Counted from the stretch's first letter, positions 24,759-34,043 are shown. The stretch: DNA of 64,000 nucleotides from Oscillospiraceae bacterium (GCA_020025595.1 JAHHRV010000005.1:62001-126000); one strand, 5' to 3'. Made by a program: numbers and translations. Notes: a model not told the origin generated them from the letters alone.

Positions 24759-25331
24759 ATGGAAATTTCGTTTCAAAATATTGTCCTTCGGGACATGAAA
24801 GAGTCCGATATTGAGGACTATGTGCGCTGGTTTACCACGGAAACAGAGTGGATGGATTGGGATGCTCCATGGGAGGTTGAGGAGATGGATGCCGATGCCG
24901 AGCGCAAAAGATGGACAGAGTATTATCAATCCATGCAGGAAATGCCCGACGATGTGACTCGCTGGAAATTTGAAATTGAGTATGAAGGAAAACATGTTGG
25001 TTGGGTCAGTTCCTATCTAATTGATGAGAATTATAACTGGATCAGCTCCAATCAGGTGACTGAAGGGCAAAAGGTGTATCGGACAATTGGAATTACTATA
25101 AGTGAATCTGAGAACTGGGGAAACCATATCGGCACAAGTGCCCTTCGTGCGTTCATTCAGTATTATGCGGATCACGGATGCAAAGAAATATGTACGGAGA
25201 CATGGTCCGGAAATGTTCGCATGATCCGAGTTGCCGAAAAGCTTGGGTTTCAGGAATGCAATCGGGTTACTGATGAATGTGAAGTCCGTGGAAAACAGTA
25301 TGACGGCCTGACATTCCTGCTCAGAATTTAA
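24759..25331 (+). CDS. GNAT acetyltransferase (RimJ/RimL-like)
   Basis: 190 residues from ATG 24759, which has AGGAGA about 8 bases upstream; the earlier ATG 24735 lacks a site. It begins with the RimJ/RimL-type pattern I-V-L-R-D-M-K-E-S-D-I and has W-G-N-H-I-G-T-S-A-L-R-A-F in the acetyl-CoA region and V-A-E-K-L-G-F-Q-E-C near the end. Such enzymes modify ribosomal protein N-termini or aminoglycoside/streptothricin-type drugs. The substrate is open. Confidence 0.88.
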   Translation: MEISFQNIVLRDMKESDIEDYVRWFTTETEWMDWDAPWEVEEMDADAERKRWTEYYQSMQEMPDDVTRWKFEIEYEGKHVGWVSSYLIDENYNWISSNQVTEGQKVYRTIGITISESENWGNHIGTSALRAFIQYYADHGCKEICTETWSGNVRMIRVAEKLGFQECNRVTDECEVRGKQYDGLTFLLRI

Positions 25332-25368
25332 GTATTACAAATTTCTATATTATCACGGAGGTACATAG

Positions 25369-25986
25369 ATGTTAAACAACACAGGGTTTGATTTGTGGGC
25401 GGATGGATATGACAAAAGCGTTGGCCTTTCTGATGAGAATGGAACCTATCCTTTTGCAGGGTATCGGGAAGTTCTGAATCGTATTTACAATGGCGTTTTG
25501 TCTGGAACAGGGAAATCTGTCCTGGATATTGGATTTGGCACAGGAACGCTTACCACAAAGCTGTATGAGCAGGGGTGCACGATTTATGGACAGGATTTTT
25601 CCCAAAGAATGATTGAGCTGGCACAGGCCAAAATGCCGATGGCGAAGCTGTATCAGGGCGATTTCGGCGTTGGTTTAGTGGATGCATTAAAGGAGCAGCG
25701 GTACGATGCCATCATCGCCACCTATTCTCTGCACCATCTGTCGGACACAGAAAAAGTAGTATTTCTGAAAGGATTATTGCAGCTGTTGAACGATGGCGGT
25801 GCTATTTATATTGGTGATGTTGCATTCCAGACGAGAGCAGACCTGGAAGTGTGCCGAAAGCAGACCGGTGATACATGGGATGATGATGAAATCTATTTTG
25901 TGTACGACGAACTGAAAGCTGCTTTTCCGCAATTAACCTTTGAACAGTGTTCTTGCTGTGCAGGGGTGCTGACATTAAAGAAATAA
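25369..25986 (+). CDS. Class I SAM-dependent methyltransferase
   Basis: 205 residues. Motif I V-L-D-I-G-F-G-T-G-T-L is near residues 51-61 and motif II I-Y-G-Q-D-F-S near 74-80; D-A-I-I-A-T-Y-S-L-H-H-L follows, as in YrrT-like small-molecule methyltransferases. The substrate is unknown. The start has GGAGGTACATAG upstream. It stands 37 bases after a GNAT gene and may be co-transcribed with it. Confidence 0.88.
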   Translation: MLNNTGFDLWADGYDKSVGLSDENGTYPFAGYREVLNRIYNGVLSGTGKSVLDIGFGTGTLTTKLYEQGCTIYGQDFSQRMIELAQAKMPMAKLYQGDFGVGLVDALKEQRYDAIIATYSLHHLSDTEKVVFLKGLLQLLNDGGAIYIGDVAFQTRADLEVCRKQTGDTWDDDEIYFVYDELKAAFPQLTFEQCSCCAGVLTLKK

Positions 25987-26043
25987 TCCAGATATTTTAT
26001 CGCAACAGCACTTTCTGCGACCAGAAGAAAATGCAGAGGAATG

Positions 26044-26238
26044 TCTATGCTTTATGCAGGATTTATCCCCATTCCGGAATCAGAGGTTACAACGCTTGGC
26101 ATCCTTCGTCAAAATGCTGTGGGCTTTTATGAGAAAACGGGCAGCGTGATTATTGACCGTGACGAAGGCAACGAGGAGCACTGTCAGGATTCCATAATTT
26201 TTGAATTTTCAATTTTAAGAGATACTGGAAGTGAATGA
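26044..26238 (+). pseudogene. C-terminal remnant of a GNAT gene
   Basis: A 64-codon frame whose middle, L-G-I-L-R-Q-N-A-V-G-F-Y-E-K-T-G, matches the last helix/strand of GNAT enzymes (usually N-x-x-A-x-x-F-Y-E-K-x-G-F). The acetyl-CoA-binding half is missing. It is probably a 3' end left after deletion; a small expressed peptide cannot be excluded. Confidence 0.5.
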
Positions 26239-26962
26239 TGTGGAAGTACAATTTAAGGATATTGGCAATGAAAACTTTAGCATATTTTGGAAGTCCCGGA
26301 ATATCGGAACAGTATCTCTTCGCCACAACAAATTTCATGCATCCACCTGCTATTTCAGCATGAATTTATCTGCATACGATGTTGGATTTGCGCCAGAATT
26401 TGGTGAGCATCTGTCTGCCATGGCTCAGAAGCCTCTGCAGATCATGCTGGACTCTGATGAGAGAGAAAAAATCCGCTTTCTGGAAGCTGCCGGGTTTCGG
26501 TGTAAGCGCAAGTGTTATGAAGCAGAGGTGGCGGCAAAGGATCTGGTGAAGGAAATTCCGTCGGATTTTCTGGTACGAGAGTGTCATGCGGGGGAGCCTG
26601 CATATTTTGCCTGTATACAGCTCCTTTATCGGTACTATCAAGATACCCACGACGAGATCAGTCCTCTAACGGCTTCACTTGACGAATTTTCGGAGAAAAT
26701 TCCAAAAACGGCGTATTATATGAAGAAAACAGGAGCCTGCAAGCAGGCAATATTTGTTGATGGCAATGAACTGGCATATTGCTGTGCTGCAGATATAAAT
26801 GGGTTTGAGGATTTTGCAGCAGCGGTTGTAGCAAAGATGTTTTCCCAATATTCCAGTATTTTCTTTGAAGCGGATGATTGTGATCCGGCCGCAATGAAGC
26901 TTCTTTCCATGTTTCAGATCGATTTGAAAACTTCATATAATGCCTACATAAGAAAGAATTAA
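26231..26962 (+). CDS. GNAT-like protein, two-domain
   Basis: About 243 residues. The first half ends in F-L-E-A-A-G-F-R-C-K-R-K-C, the typical C-terminal GNAT motif; the second half has a similar alpha/beta pattern but lacks a clear Q/R-x-x-G-x-G/A loop. It may be a degenerate acetyltransferase or one with a sensor-like second domain. The start is uncertain: GTG 26231 or GTG 26240 are the only nearby options, and both overlap the preceding remnant. Base composition resembles its neighbours. Confidence 0.55.
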   Translation: MNDVEVQFKDIGNENFSIFWKSRNIGTVSLRHNKFHASTCYFSMNLSAYDVGFAPEFGEHLSAMAQKPLQIMLDSDEREKIRFLEAAGFRCKRKCYEAEVAAKDLVKEIPSDFLVRECHAGEPAYFACIQLLYRYYQDTHDEISPLTASLDEFSEKIPKTAYYMKKTGACKQAIFVDGNELAYCCAADINGFEDFAAAVVAKMFSQYSSIFFEADDCDPAAMKLLSMFQIDLKTSYNAYIRKN

Positions 26963-27009
26963 AGGACACAGGAAACAGTCGCCAGTGTGAAATGGAGGTT
27001 ATTGAAATT

Positions 27010-27546
27010 ATGGATGTTGCGAAATTAGTTACGGATTTTTGCCAAGAGAATCATTTGAGTATCCACTTTTCTACAGATATGCCGGAAGGCTATGAAACAG
27101 CCAATGGCACCTTTGACATCACAAAGAACACATTGTTTTTTAATACAACTATGCTGTCGGATGCCCCAGACTACGAGATGCTCTTTTATCTTTTTCATGA
27201 GCTGCGCCATGTACTGCAGTATGTTAAACCGGAACAATTCAGCCCTATAATTCAGGAGAGTTTATCTTATGTTCTCATGTATGACGGCACTTGCTATAAA
27301 TTGATCAATGGAGAATGGGCGGAATGCAGACTGAAAGGAACTGAGGACGATCTTTCCAATGCGTATTTGGGGCAGCCCTATGAGCTGGATGCCAATCAAT
27401 TTGCTTATGCGCGGGTAAGTGAAATCCTGGAACCATCAAAAAATTTGGATGAACTGTATGGGTTTTGGACACCTAAAGAAAAACTTCCAGATTCAGAATA
27501 TAGGAAAATTTATTATGAGATTGATGAGAAGTTGCAATGTGTTTAG
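27010..27546 (+). CDS. Putative zinc metallopeptidase-like protein (HExxH)
   Basis: 178 residues from ATG 27010 (GGAGGTT, spacing 9); ATG 26992 lacks a site. H63-E-L-R-H67 is a zincin motif in a helix, and downstream E-L-D-A-N-Q-F-A-Y-A could supply the third ligand, as in ImmA/IrrE-type and related small metallopeptidases. No helix-turn-helix domain is attached. The function is unknown; ImmA-like proteins often cleave repressors or anti-sigma factors, but no target is next to it. Confidence 0.65.
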   Translation: MDVAKLVTDFCQENHLSIHFSTDMPEGYETANGTFDITKNTLFFNTTMLSDAPDYEMLFYLFHELRHVLQYVKPEQFSPIIQESLSYVLMYDGTCYKLINGEWAECRLKGTEDDLSNAYLGQPYELDANQFAYARVSEILEPSKNLDELYGFWTPKEKLPDSEYRKIYYEIDEKLQCV

Positions 27547-27557
27547 GCGATGATTAC

Positions 27558-27810
27558 TTGAACCTTAAAATTCGCTGCGCTGAAACAGCTGATTACGATA
27601 ATGTTAGAAGCCATTATGAAAGAAGTCCAGCAGGTTCATGTAGACTGGGGACCGGACATTTATAAGGAAACGGATACGGTGTACCCCAGAGAATACTTTG
27701 AGCATCTGGATGGTTTGGAGCTGCAGGTCAATGCCCGCAATACTGCCGCCAGAAAAATGTATGAAAAGCTTGGCTTTACGGAGAAGTCCGTCAATCTGGA
27801 ATTACTGTAA
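27558..27810 (+). pseudogene. Decayed copy of the RimI-like GNAT gene
   Basis: The translation matches the intact gene at 15639-16103. The N-terminus (K-I-R-C-A-E-T-A-D-Y-D) is in one frame, the rest in the next, so one extra base lies at about 27603-27606. The central ~65 residues are deleted, joining R-E-Y-F-E directly to H-L-D-G-L-E-L. The last 35 residues are identical to the intact protein. Both lesions remove the acetyl-CoA site, so it is not a working enzyme. A short ORF (27601-27810) remains open. Confidence 0.85.
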
Positions 27811-27823
27811 AAGGAGAAACACT

Positions 27824-28732
27824 ATGCTATATCATGCTTCCCACATTTCCGGCCTCAAAAAATTGAAGCCGCAGGTTTCTACACACGGAAAACCCTATGT
27901 CTACGCGATTCGTTCCAAACTGATGGCAATCCTTTTTGGAGCGCCTAAGGATGATTTTGATCTTTTGATTGATGCAGAAGATGGAAAAGCCGTTTTATAT
28001 GAATGCTATCCGGATGCGGTCAAAAGGGTCTATTCCGGAAAAGGCTGTTCGGTATATACTGTTGAGGAAAGCGGATTTCAAGCAGGTATGACCGGTTGGG
28101 AGGAAGAACTGGTTTGTTCTACTCCTGTGACAGTTGTCTCCGAGGAAACCATTGCAGATCTCTATCGTGAGATTATGAAGGCTACCGAGGCGGGAATCTG
28201 TGAGATCCATACCTTTGAAAAGACAGAATCCTATCTGTCTTTTCTGCGGGATGAATTGCAGGAAAGAGTTGATGCATTCGGAATCAGTCAGGAATACAGC
28301 GAACGTGATCCTCGATTCGTCCAGTATCATAATAGTCTCTTGAATGGTGGAGAAATGAATGCACAGCAGTTATACGAACTTGCAATGAAGCACATCTATG
28401 GCGATGGTGTCCCGGAGGACAATGAGCGAGCCTTTGATCTGCTTACGAAGGCCCAGCACATGGGTCATGTGGAGGCGACCTATAATCTGGGGATCTGCTA
28501 TCATTACGGATTTGGAACTGAGGTCAATCTGGAAAAAGCCTATGCCCAGTATCTGGAAAGTGCTGAGGGTGGCTATGGCAAAGGCATGGAATTAGTCGGA
28601 CGCTTTTATAACCGAGGAATTCATGTAGAAAAGAATCGGGAAAAAGCCCAATATTGGCTTCGCAAAGCAATTCAAACTGGAGAAACTGATGTGATTACAG
28701 AAGCTGAAAAAGAACTTGCAGCGTCAGTGTGA
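27824..28732 (+). CDS. Protein with Sel1-like repeats and an N-terminal unknown domain
   Basis: 302 residues. The first ~185 start M-L-Y-H-A-S-H-I-S-G-L, a pattern seen in uncharacterised clostridial proteins; no catalytic motif was recognised. Residues ~195-295 form three Sel1-like (SLR) repeats, for example Y-E-L-A-M-K-H-I-Y-G-D-G and Y-N-L-G-I-C-Y-H-Y-G-F-G. SLR repeats are alpha/alpha protein-binding units, so this may be an adaptor. ATG 27824 follows AAGGAG directly after the decayed GNAT copy. Confidence 0.75.
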   Translation: MLYHASHISGLKKLKPQVSTHGKPYVYAIRSKLMAILFGAPKDDFDLLIDAEDGKAVLYECYPDAVKRVYSGKGCSVYTVEESGFQAGMTGWEEELVCSTPVTVVSEETIADLYREIMKATEAGICEIHTFEKTESYLSFLRDELQERVDAFGISQEYSERDPRFVQYHNSLLNGGEMNAQQLYELAMKHIYGDGVPEDNERAFDLLTKAQHMGHVEATYNLGICYHYGFGTEVNLEKAYAQYLESAEGGYGKGMELVGRFYNRGIHVEKNREKAQYWLRKAIQTGETDVITEAEKELAASV

Positions 28733-28969
28733 CCTACTATCCCATGTAAAATAATCGAGGTAAAGAAACTCCATCCGTAGCAGCAAAAATAGAAACTTTT
28801 ACAGAAAGGAGCAGGTGTGATGATATTGCGCATTGCTCAGTAACATTCAAATTATATGAAGTGACCATTATAAATCTGTCAGTTTTGGCTCACCGACAAT
28901 AGAGAGCACAGCAAGTCGGGATTTTAGAATAACCTTCTGGTATGATAATGCCAGACAGGAGGAAATGAT

Positions 28970-29878
28970 ATGGATTGGATTACCGGAATACAACGGGCCA
29001 TCGACTACATCGAGGCCCATCTTACAGAAGAACTGGACTATGAAGCAATTGCCCGGGAGAGCTTTTCGTCCAGATTTCATTTTCAGCGGGTGTTCAGCAT
29101 TTTATGCGGCTATCCGCTGGGGGATTATATCCGCAACCGGCGTTTGACCTTGGCTGGTGCAGACCTTGCAACCGGAACTGAGAAGGTCATTGATATTGCT
29201 GCCAAATACGGTTATGACAGCCCCGATAGCTTCTGCAAGGCATTCCAGAAATTTCATGGAATTACACCGTCTCAGGCCAGAGGCGGCGGAGCCAATCTGA
29301 GATCCTTTTCCCGTCTGTCCATCAAAATATCTTTGGAAGGTGGAAGTACAATGAATTATCGGATTGAAGAAAAACCGGCAATGTTACTGACCGGCTACGG
29401 AAAGCGATTTACAGGCAGCCCCAACGACAAGGGAGAGCAGGATCATAATTTTGCCTGCCAGAACCGTGTATACCAGTACATTCTGGAGGGAATGTCCCAC
29501 GAGCATGTGAATACATTCCAGGTGTTGAAGGACTTTACACCGGATGGCTACAATTTCTATTTTGCCTATCAGCTTCCCAAGTGGGCATTGGAGGATTTTG
29601 ATCGGGATTTGGGTGAAATGGCTAAAAACTTCGAGCATATTCCCATTCCCGCAGGACTGTATCTGGTCTGTGAAACGGAGCGGTGCCAGTGGCCGATTCA
29701 GCTGGCAGATAAGCTTCGGGAGCAGGCTGTGACTCAGTGGCTTCCTTCTTCTGACTATGTCCTCCGGGATGCGCCGGAGCTGGGCGTAATCCACTGGATT
29801 TCCGCTGAATCTGATGAGCATCTTGACGAGTGGGACTGCAACTACTGTGAGATCTGGCTCCCGATCGAGAAAAAGTAA
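28970..29878 (+). CDS. AraC-family regulator with GyrI-like effector-binding domain
   Basis: 302 residues. Two helix-turn-helix motifs lie in residues ~8-105 (F-H-F-Q-R-V-F-S and Y-D-S-P-D-S-F-C-K-A-F-Q-K-F-H-G), followed by a GyrI/SOUL-like domain (~125-300), as in Rob or multidrug-sensing regulators. It probably senses a small amphipathic or toxic compound. ATG 28970 has AGGAGG. A TATGAT with TGG in front (28941-28946) is a good extended -10, while the -35 is poor, as expected for an activated promoter. The 236 bases upstream hold no other gene. A decayed relative of its last residues is at 16107-16204. Confidence 0.9.
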   Translation: MDWITGIQRAIDYIEAHLTEELDYEAIARESFSSRFHFQRVFSILCGYPLGDYIRNRRLTLAGADLATGTEKVIDIAAKYGYDSPDSFCKAFQKFHGITPSQARGGGANLRSFSRLSIKISLEGGSTMNYRIEEKPAMLLTGYGKRFTGSPNDKGEQDHNFACQNRVYQYILEGMSHEHVNTFQVLKDFTPDGYNFYFAYQLPKWALEDFDRDLGEMAKNFEHIPIPAGLYLVCETERCQWPIQLADKLREQAVTQWLPSSDYVLRDAPELGVIHWISAESDEHLDEWDCNYCEIWLPIEKK

Positions 29879-29891
29879 CGATCAACAAGTA

Positions 29892-29919
29892 AGGGCCGCT
29901 GACGAAAGTCAGCGGCCCT
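29892..29919 (+). terminator. Strong hairpin after the AraC gene
   Basis: A perfect 12-bp GC-rich stem with a GAAA tetraloop, but no T run; it may be a transcript-stabilising end or a weak terminator. Confidence 0.6.
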
Positions 29920-30029
29920 ATCATGTGCATGGGAATTATCTACCAATTGCGGCCTGCCCTGATAAAGAAGAGCAGGCATCTTATAAACTCAAGGAATTTA
30001 ACATACTCAAAATGCAAGGAATGGCTGTA

Positions 30030-30153
30030 TCTTGCTGCTGCACGATTCTGTTGCATTCGGATTCGATACATACTCAGAGGAGTGGCTGGATTTCATCATG
30101 ATGCGCCGTTGTAAATATACTGCCGGCCATACTGGTGATTTTGTGTCATACAG
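30030..30153 (+). pseudogene. Possible remnant of a DUF3990-type gene
   Basis: A start-less frame gives F-G-F-D-T-Y-S-E-E-W-L-D-F-I, like the E-E-W-L-D-F-V core of DUF3990 proteins. It then runs into the 3' end of the opposite gene. It is too short to be functional; the identification is from memory. The rest of 29920-30029 shows nothing. Confidence 0.3.
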
Positions 30154-31500
30154 TCATAATTTGAAAGTACTTGCACCGTTAACGAATTCATCCCGGATAA
30201 ATGTATTGTAGATCACCCGAATCGTAGCTTCAAAGTCACAATCTGCTACACCTATGACCATGGCCAGATCCGTCATTCCCTGGTCGATGGTACGGATGTG
30301 AATGTGTGCCTCTGCCAGAGCAGAAAATACATTCTTGACGATGTGATCTCGGGCCTGGGTACCTCTGCCGCCGATAGCCACCAGAGCCAGATCAGAGTCC
30401 AGATAAATGGCATCGGGATGCAGTGCAGAATGGACCTGAGAAAGTATTTCAAATTCCTTGCAATAGTAGGGCTTCTGAGGGACCAGTACGGAAATGGAAT
30501 CCGGACTGGTAGGGATGCTTTCACAGGGGATTTTTTCATGTTCCAGAATGGTAAGAACGGTATTTTCAAATTCCTGAACAGAATCAAAACCTGCCTTGCG
30601 GACGCTCAGGGTACAATAGCCCTTCTTGCCTGCAATACCAGTAATCTCGTGGCTGGGCTGCTGGCCGGCACTGCTGGTGATGAGTGTGCCCAATTCCGCA
30701 GGACTGTTGGTATTCCGGATATTAATTGGGATACCGGCTTCCTTTACGGGATAAATTGCATCCTCATGTAGAACGCAGGCACCCATGCGAGCCAGCTCAT
30801 GGAGTTCTTTATATGTAATGACACCGATGGAAACAGGGTCATCCACAATTCTGGGATCGGCCAGAAGAAATCCGGAAACATCGGTAAAGTTTTCGTAGAG
30901 ATCGGCGTTCACAGCTCTGGCAACAAGAGAGCCGGTGATATCAGAGCCACCCCGGGAGAAGGTTTTTACAGTACCATCCGGCATGGATCCGTAAAAACCT
31001 GGAATTACCGCAGTATTCAGGCTGCCCAGACGCTTCTTCAGAGCCTGGTTGGTTTCCTCTGAAAGAAAATTTCCATTTTCATCAAAGAGAATTACTTCGG
31101 ATGCGTCCACAAAGGGAAATCCCAGATAAGCGGACATAATGAGACCGTTCAGATACTCTCCCCGAGAAGCCGCATAGTCCTGCCCATATCCGTTTTTCAG
31201 ATTTGTAAAAATCTGATCCATTTCTGCGCTTAAATCCAAAGCAAGCCCCAGTCCTGCAATGATCTCCTGGTACCGGCCCCGAATCAGAGCTTCGACAGAA
31301 GAGGAATCTTCTCCTGCTGCGGTTCTTGCATAGCAGGTATAGAGAAGATCCGTGACCTTCGTATCATCCGGGTTCCGCTTACCGGGAGCGGAGGGAATCA
31401 CGTACCGCCTTGCAGGATTTGCGGTAATGATGTCTTTCGCTTTTTGAAACTGCATTGCATTTGCCAGCGAACTGCCGCCAAATTTGATTGTATTTATCAT
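30154..31500 (-). CDS. Aspartate kinase
   Basis: 448 residues from ATG 31500 (AGGAGAGAG upstream). The amino-acid kinase motif K-F-G-G-S-S-L-A is at residues 6-13, F-S-R-G-G-S-D-I-T-G lies in the nucleotide/aspartate site, and two C-terminal ACT domains (about 305-448) suggest allosteric control by lysine or threonine. It catalyses the first step from aspartate toward aspartate semialdehyde. It is the last gene of the polyamine operon, 72 bases after the decarboxylase with no terminator between. Semialdehyde is the co-substrate of the carboxyspermidine dehydrogenase upstream, so it probably feeds this pathway as well as lysine/threonine synthesis. Confidence 0.92.
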   Translation of the reverse strand: MINTIKFGGSSLANAMQFQKAKDIITANPARRYVIPSAPGKRNPDDTKVTDLLYTCYARTAAGEDSSSVEALIRGRYQEIIAGLGLALDLSAEMDQIFTNLKNGYGQDYAASRGEYLNGLIMSAYLGFPFVDASEVILFDENGNFLSEETNQALKKRLGSLNTAVIPGFYGSMPDGTVKTFSRGGSDITGSLVARAVNADLYENFTDVSGFLLADPRIVDDPVSIGVITYKELHELARMGACVLHEDAIYPVKEAGIPINIRNTNSPAELGTLITSSAGQQPSHEITGIAGKKGYCTLSVRKAGFDSVQEFENTVLTILEHEKIPCESIPTSPDSISVLVPQKPYYCKEFEILSQVHSALHPDAIYLDSDLALVAIGGRGTQARDHIVKNVFSALAEAHIHIRTIDQGMTDLAMVIGVADCDFEATIRVIYNTFIRDEFVNGASTFKL

Positions 31501-31572
31501 GGTCTCTCTCCTTTTGCCATTCTTCTTCTGAAGCAGAACTGGAGTATCCGGAAAAAGGAGAGAGCAAATCAC

Positions 31573-32763
31573 TTAGCCCAGTCTGCACTTAAAGTCCAGA
31601 TATCCAAAATCTGTAAGCTGTTCAAATTTATTATCCGCACTTCTGGCCCAGATATTGGGAAGCGGCATTCCATTGAACGTGTTGTTTTTGCAGGTGGTGT
31701 AAATAGCCATGTCGCCGAAGGTCAGAAGGTCGCCCACCTGCAGGGGATGGGGGAAACCGTAATCTCCGATGATATCTCCCGACAGGCAGGTGGGGCCTGC
31801 CAGACGGTAGGAATGGGGGCCGTCGGATGTGCCGTAGAGGGGGGGCGTGTAGGGCATTTCAATCACGTCCGGCATATGGCACGCCGCACTGGCATCCAGA
31901 ATGGCGATTTTGGTGCCGCCGTTTTCCACAATGTCCAGCACACGGCTGAGAAAAAATCCGGCGTTCAGGGCAACCGCTTCTCCCGGCTCCAGATATACCT
32001 GCACGCCCCATTGCTTCTGCGCATGGGTGATGCAGCGGCAAAGGGTGTCCAGATTGTAGCCCGGGCGAGTGATGTGGTGACCGCCGCCCATATTGAGCCA
32101 TTTCATTCGGGGCAGCACATCCCCAAAACGTTTCTCCACAGCCTGCAAGGTGGTTTCTAAGGCGTCGGAGTCCTGCTCACACAGGGTGTGGAAGTGCAGG
32201 CCGTCCAGAAGGCTCAGGGTTTCTGCGTCCATCTGGGCATCCCAAGCTTCCCGGGTTACGCCCAGACGGCTGCCGGGGGCACAGGGGTCATAAATATCGT
32301 GGCCTTCCTGCGTAGAGCACTGGGGATTGATCCGCAGGCCCAGACTTTTGCCCTTGGCCATGGGGGCGAATTTCTTCAGCTGGGCAATGGAATTGAACAC
32401 GATGTGGTCTGCGTACTGGGGAAGTTCTGCAAATTCGTCATCCCGATAGGCGGCACAGAACACATGGACTTCCTTGTGTCCCATTTCCTCACGCCCCAGC
32501 CGGGCTTCGTACAGGCCGCTGGCTTCGGTGCCTGCCAGATACTGGGACAGCATGGGGTAGAAGGCAAAATTGGAAAAGGCCTTCTGGGCAAGAAGAATTC
32601 TGGCACCTGTCCGCTGAGCGACCGTTGCCAGAATTTCGCCGTTTTTCTGCAGCTGTGCTTCGTCGATGATGTAGGCCGGAGTGGGGATGCCTGCGAAGGT
32701 CTCCTCTGGAGCCCTTCCTGCCAGAGGCAGGAAGGGGGGACGCATGTCAAAGGTTTTTTCCAT
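31573..32763 (-). CDS. nspC: Carboxynorspermidine/carboxyspermidine decarboxylase
   Basis: 396 residues, a fold-III (alanine-racemase-like) PLP enzyme. The lysine in L-L-A-Q-K-A-F-S near residue 57 should bind PLP; the glycine-rich N-M-G-G-G-H-H-I-T and the E-P-G-E-A-V-A phosphate/substrate motif follow. It removes the carboxyl group from carboxy(nor)spermidine to give the free triamine, the last step of the aspartate-semialdehyde route. Its ATG overlaps the dehydrogenase stop by one base (TGATG), so the two are coupled. With putrescine made in the same operon, the likely product is spermidine. Confidence 0.93.
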   Translation of the reverse strand: MEKTFDMRPPFLPLAGRAPEETFAGIPTPAYIIDEAQLQKNGEILATVAQRTGARILLAQKAFSNFAFYPMLSQYLAGTEASGLYEARLGREEMGHKEVHVFCAAYRDDEFAELPQYADHIVFNSIAQLKKFAPMAKGKSLGLRINPQCSTQEGHDIYDPCAPGSRLGVTREAWDAQMDAETLSLLDGLHFHTLCEQDSDALETTLQAVEKRFGDVLPRMKWLNMGGGHHITRPGYNLDTLCRCITHAQKQWGVQVYLEPGEAVALNAGFFLSRVLDIVENGGTKIAILDASAACHMPDVIEMPYTPPLYGTSDGPHSYRLAGPTCLSGDIIGDYGFPHPLQVGDLLTFGDMAIYTTCKNNTFNGMPLPNIWARSADNKFEQLTDFGYLDFKCRLG

Positions 32764-34022
32764 CAGTCAACCAGCACGGGGTTGTGGTTTTCCTGACGGG
32801 GCAGGCCGTACTTGTCCAGAGCATCCAGGAAGGGATCGGGATCAAACTCTTCTACGGTGTGGACACCGGGAGTGGTCCACTTGCCGGTGAGCATCATGAG
32901 AGCGCCGCACATGGCAGGCACGCCGGTGGTGTAGGAGATTGCCTGGCTGGCTACCTCCTTGTAGCACTCCTGATGGTCGCAGACGTTGTAGATGTAGTAG
33001 GTCTTGTCCTTGCCGTCCTTTTTACCGGTGAAGATGCAGCCGATGTTGGTTTTGCCCTTGGTACGGGGGCCCAGGCTTGCAGGATCGGGCAAAAGGGCCT
33101 TCAGGAACTGGATGGGCACAATTTCTCTGCCCTCAAACATGATGGGGGTGGTGGACAGCATGCCCACGTTTTCGAGGCACTTCATGTGGGTCAGATAGCT
33201 CTGACCGAAGGTCATGAAGAAGCGGATCCGCTTGACTTCGGGGATATTGAGGGCCAGAGATTCGATCTCCTCGTGGTGCAGCAGATACATGTCCTTGTGG
33301 CCCACATGATCGAAGTCGTATTCCCGCTTGATGCTCATGGCAGGGATTTCCACCCAGTGGCCGTCCTCCCAGTAGCTGCCGGGAGCGGACACTTCCCGCA
33401 GGTTGATCTCCGGGTTAAAGTTGGTGGCGAAGGCGTAGCCGTGGTCGCCGCCGTTGCAGTCCAGAATGTCGATGGTATCGATGGTGTCGAACTCATGCTT
33501 TTTTGCGTAGGCGCAGTAGCTCTGGGTCACACCGGGGTCAAAGCCGCAGCCCAGAAGGGCGGTCAGGCCGGCCTTTTCGAACTTCTCTCTGTAGGCCCAC
33601 TGCCAGGAGTAGTCAAAGTAAGCGGAGAATCCGGCTTCCTTGCAGCGCTTTTCGTAGATCTCACGCCACTGGGGATCCTCGGTGTTTTCCGGCTCGTAGT
33701 TGGCGGTGTCCATGTAGTTGACACCGCAGGCCAGACAGGCATCCATGATGGTGAGGTCCTGATAGGGCAGGGCGATGTTCATCACCAGATCGGGCTTGTA
33801 GGAGTTGATCAGGTCAATGACTTCGTTTACATCGTCGGCATTCACCTGTGCGGTGGTGATGACGGTTGAGGTCTTGTCCTTCAGTTCCTGTGCCAGAGCA
33901 TCGCACTTTTCCTTGGTTCTGCTGGCAATACACAGCTCGGTGAACACTTCGCTGACCTGACAGCACTTGCGGATGGCAACGTTTGCAACGCCGCCGCAGC
34001 CAATAACCAATACTTTACTCAT
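32763..34022 (-). CDS. Carboxyspermidine dehydrogenase (saccharopine dehydrogenase family)
   Basis: 419 residues. It has an N-terminal Rossmann motif V-I-G-C-G-G-V-A-N-V-A (about 5-15) and the saccharopine-dehydrogenase C-terminal half. In this operon type the enzyme condenses aspartate semialdehyde with putrescine (or diaminopropane) and reduces the Schiff base with NADPH, giving carboxy(nor)spermidine. The adjacent decarboxylase fixes this assignment over lysine-pathway saccharopine dehydrogenase. The start follows GGAGATAG. Confidence 0.92.
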   Translation of the reverse strand: MSKVLVIGCGGVANVAIRKCCQVSEVFTELCIASRTKEKCDALAQELKDKTSTVITTAQVNADDVNEVIDLINSYKPDLVMNIALPYQDLTIMDACLACGVNYMDTANYEPENTEDPQWREIYEKRCKEAGFSAYFDYSWQWAYREKFEKAGLTALLGCGFDPGVTQSYCAYAKKHEFDTIDTIDILDCNGGDHGYAFATNFNPEINLREVSAPGSYWEDGHWVEIPAMSIKREYDFDHVGHKDMYLLHHEEIESLALNIPEVKRIRFFMTFGQSYLTHMKCLENVGMLSTTPIMFEGREIVPIQFLKALLPDPASLGPRTKGKTNIGCIFTGKKDGKDKTYYIYNVCDHQECYKEVASQAISYTTGVPAMCGALMMLTGKWTTPGVHTVEEFDPDPFLDALDKYGLPRQENHNPVLVD

Positions 34023-34043
34023 ATTTCTATCTCCTTTATGTTC

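Noticed and set aside
32784..33869. 361-codon plus-strand ORF opposite the carboxyspermidine dehydrogenase
   Set aside because: Valine/glycine-rich shadow frame of a clear dehydrogenase gene.
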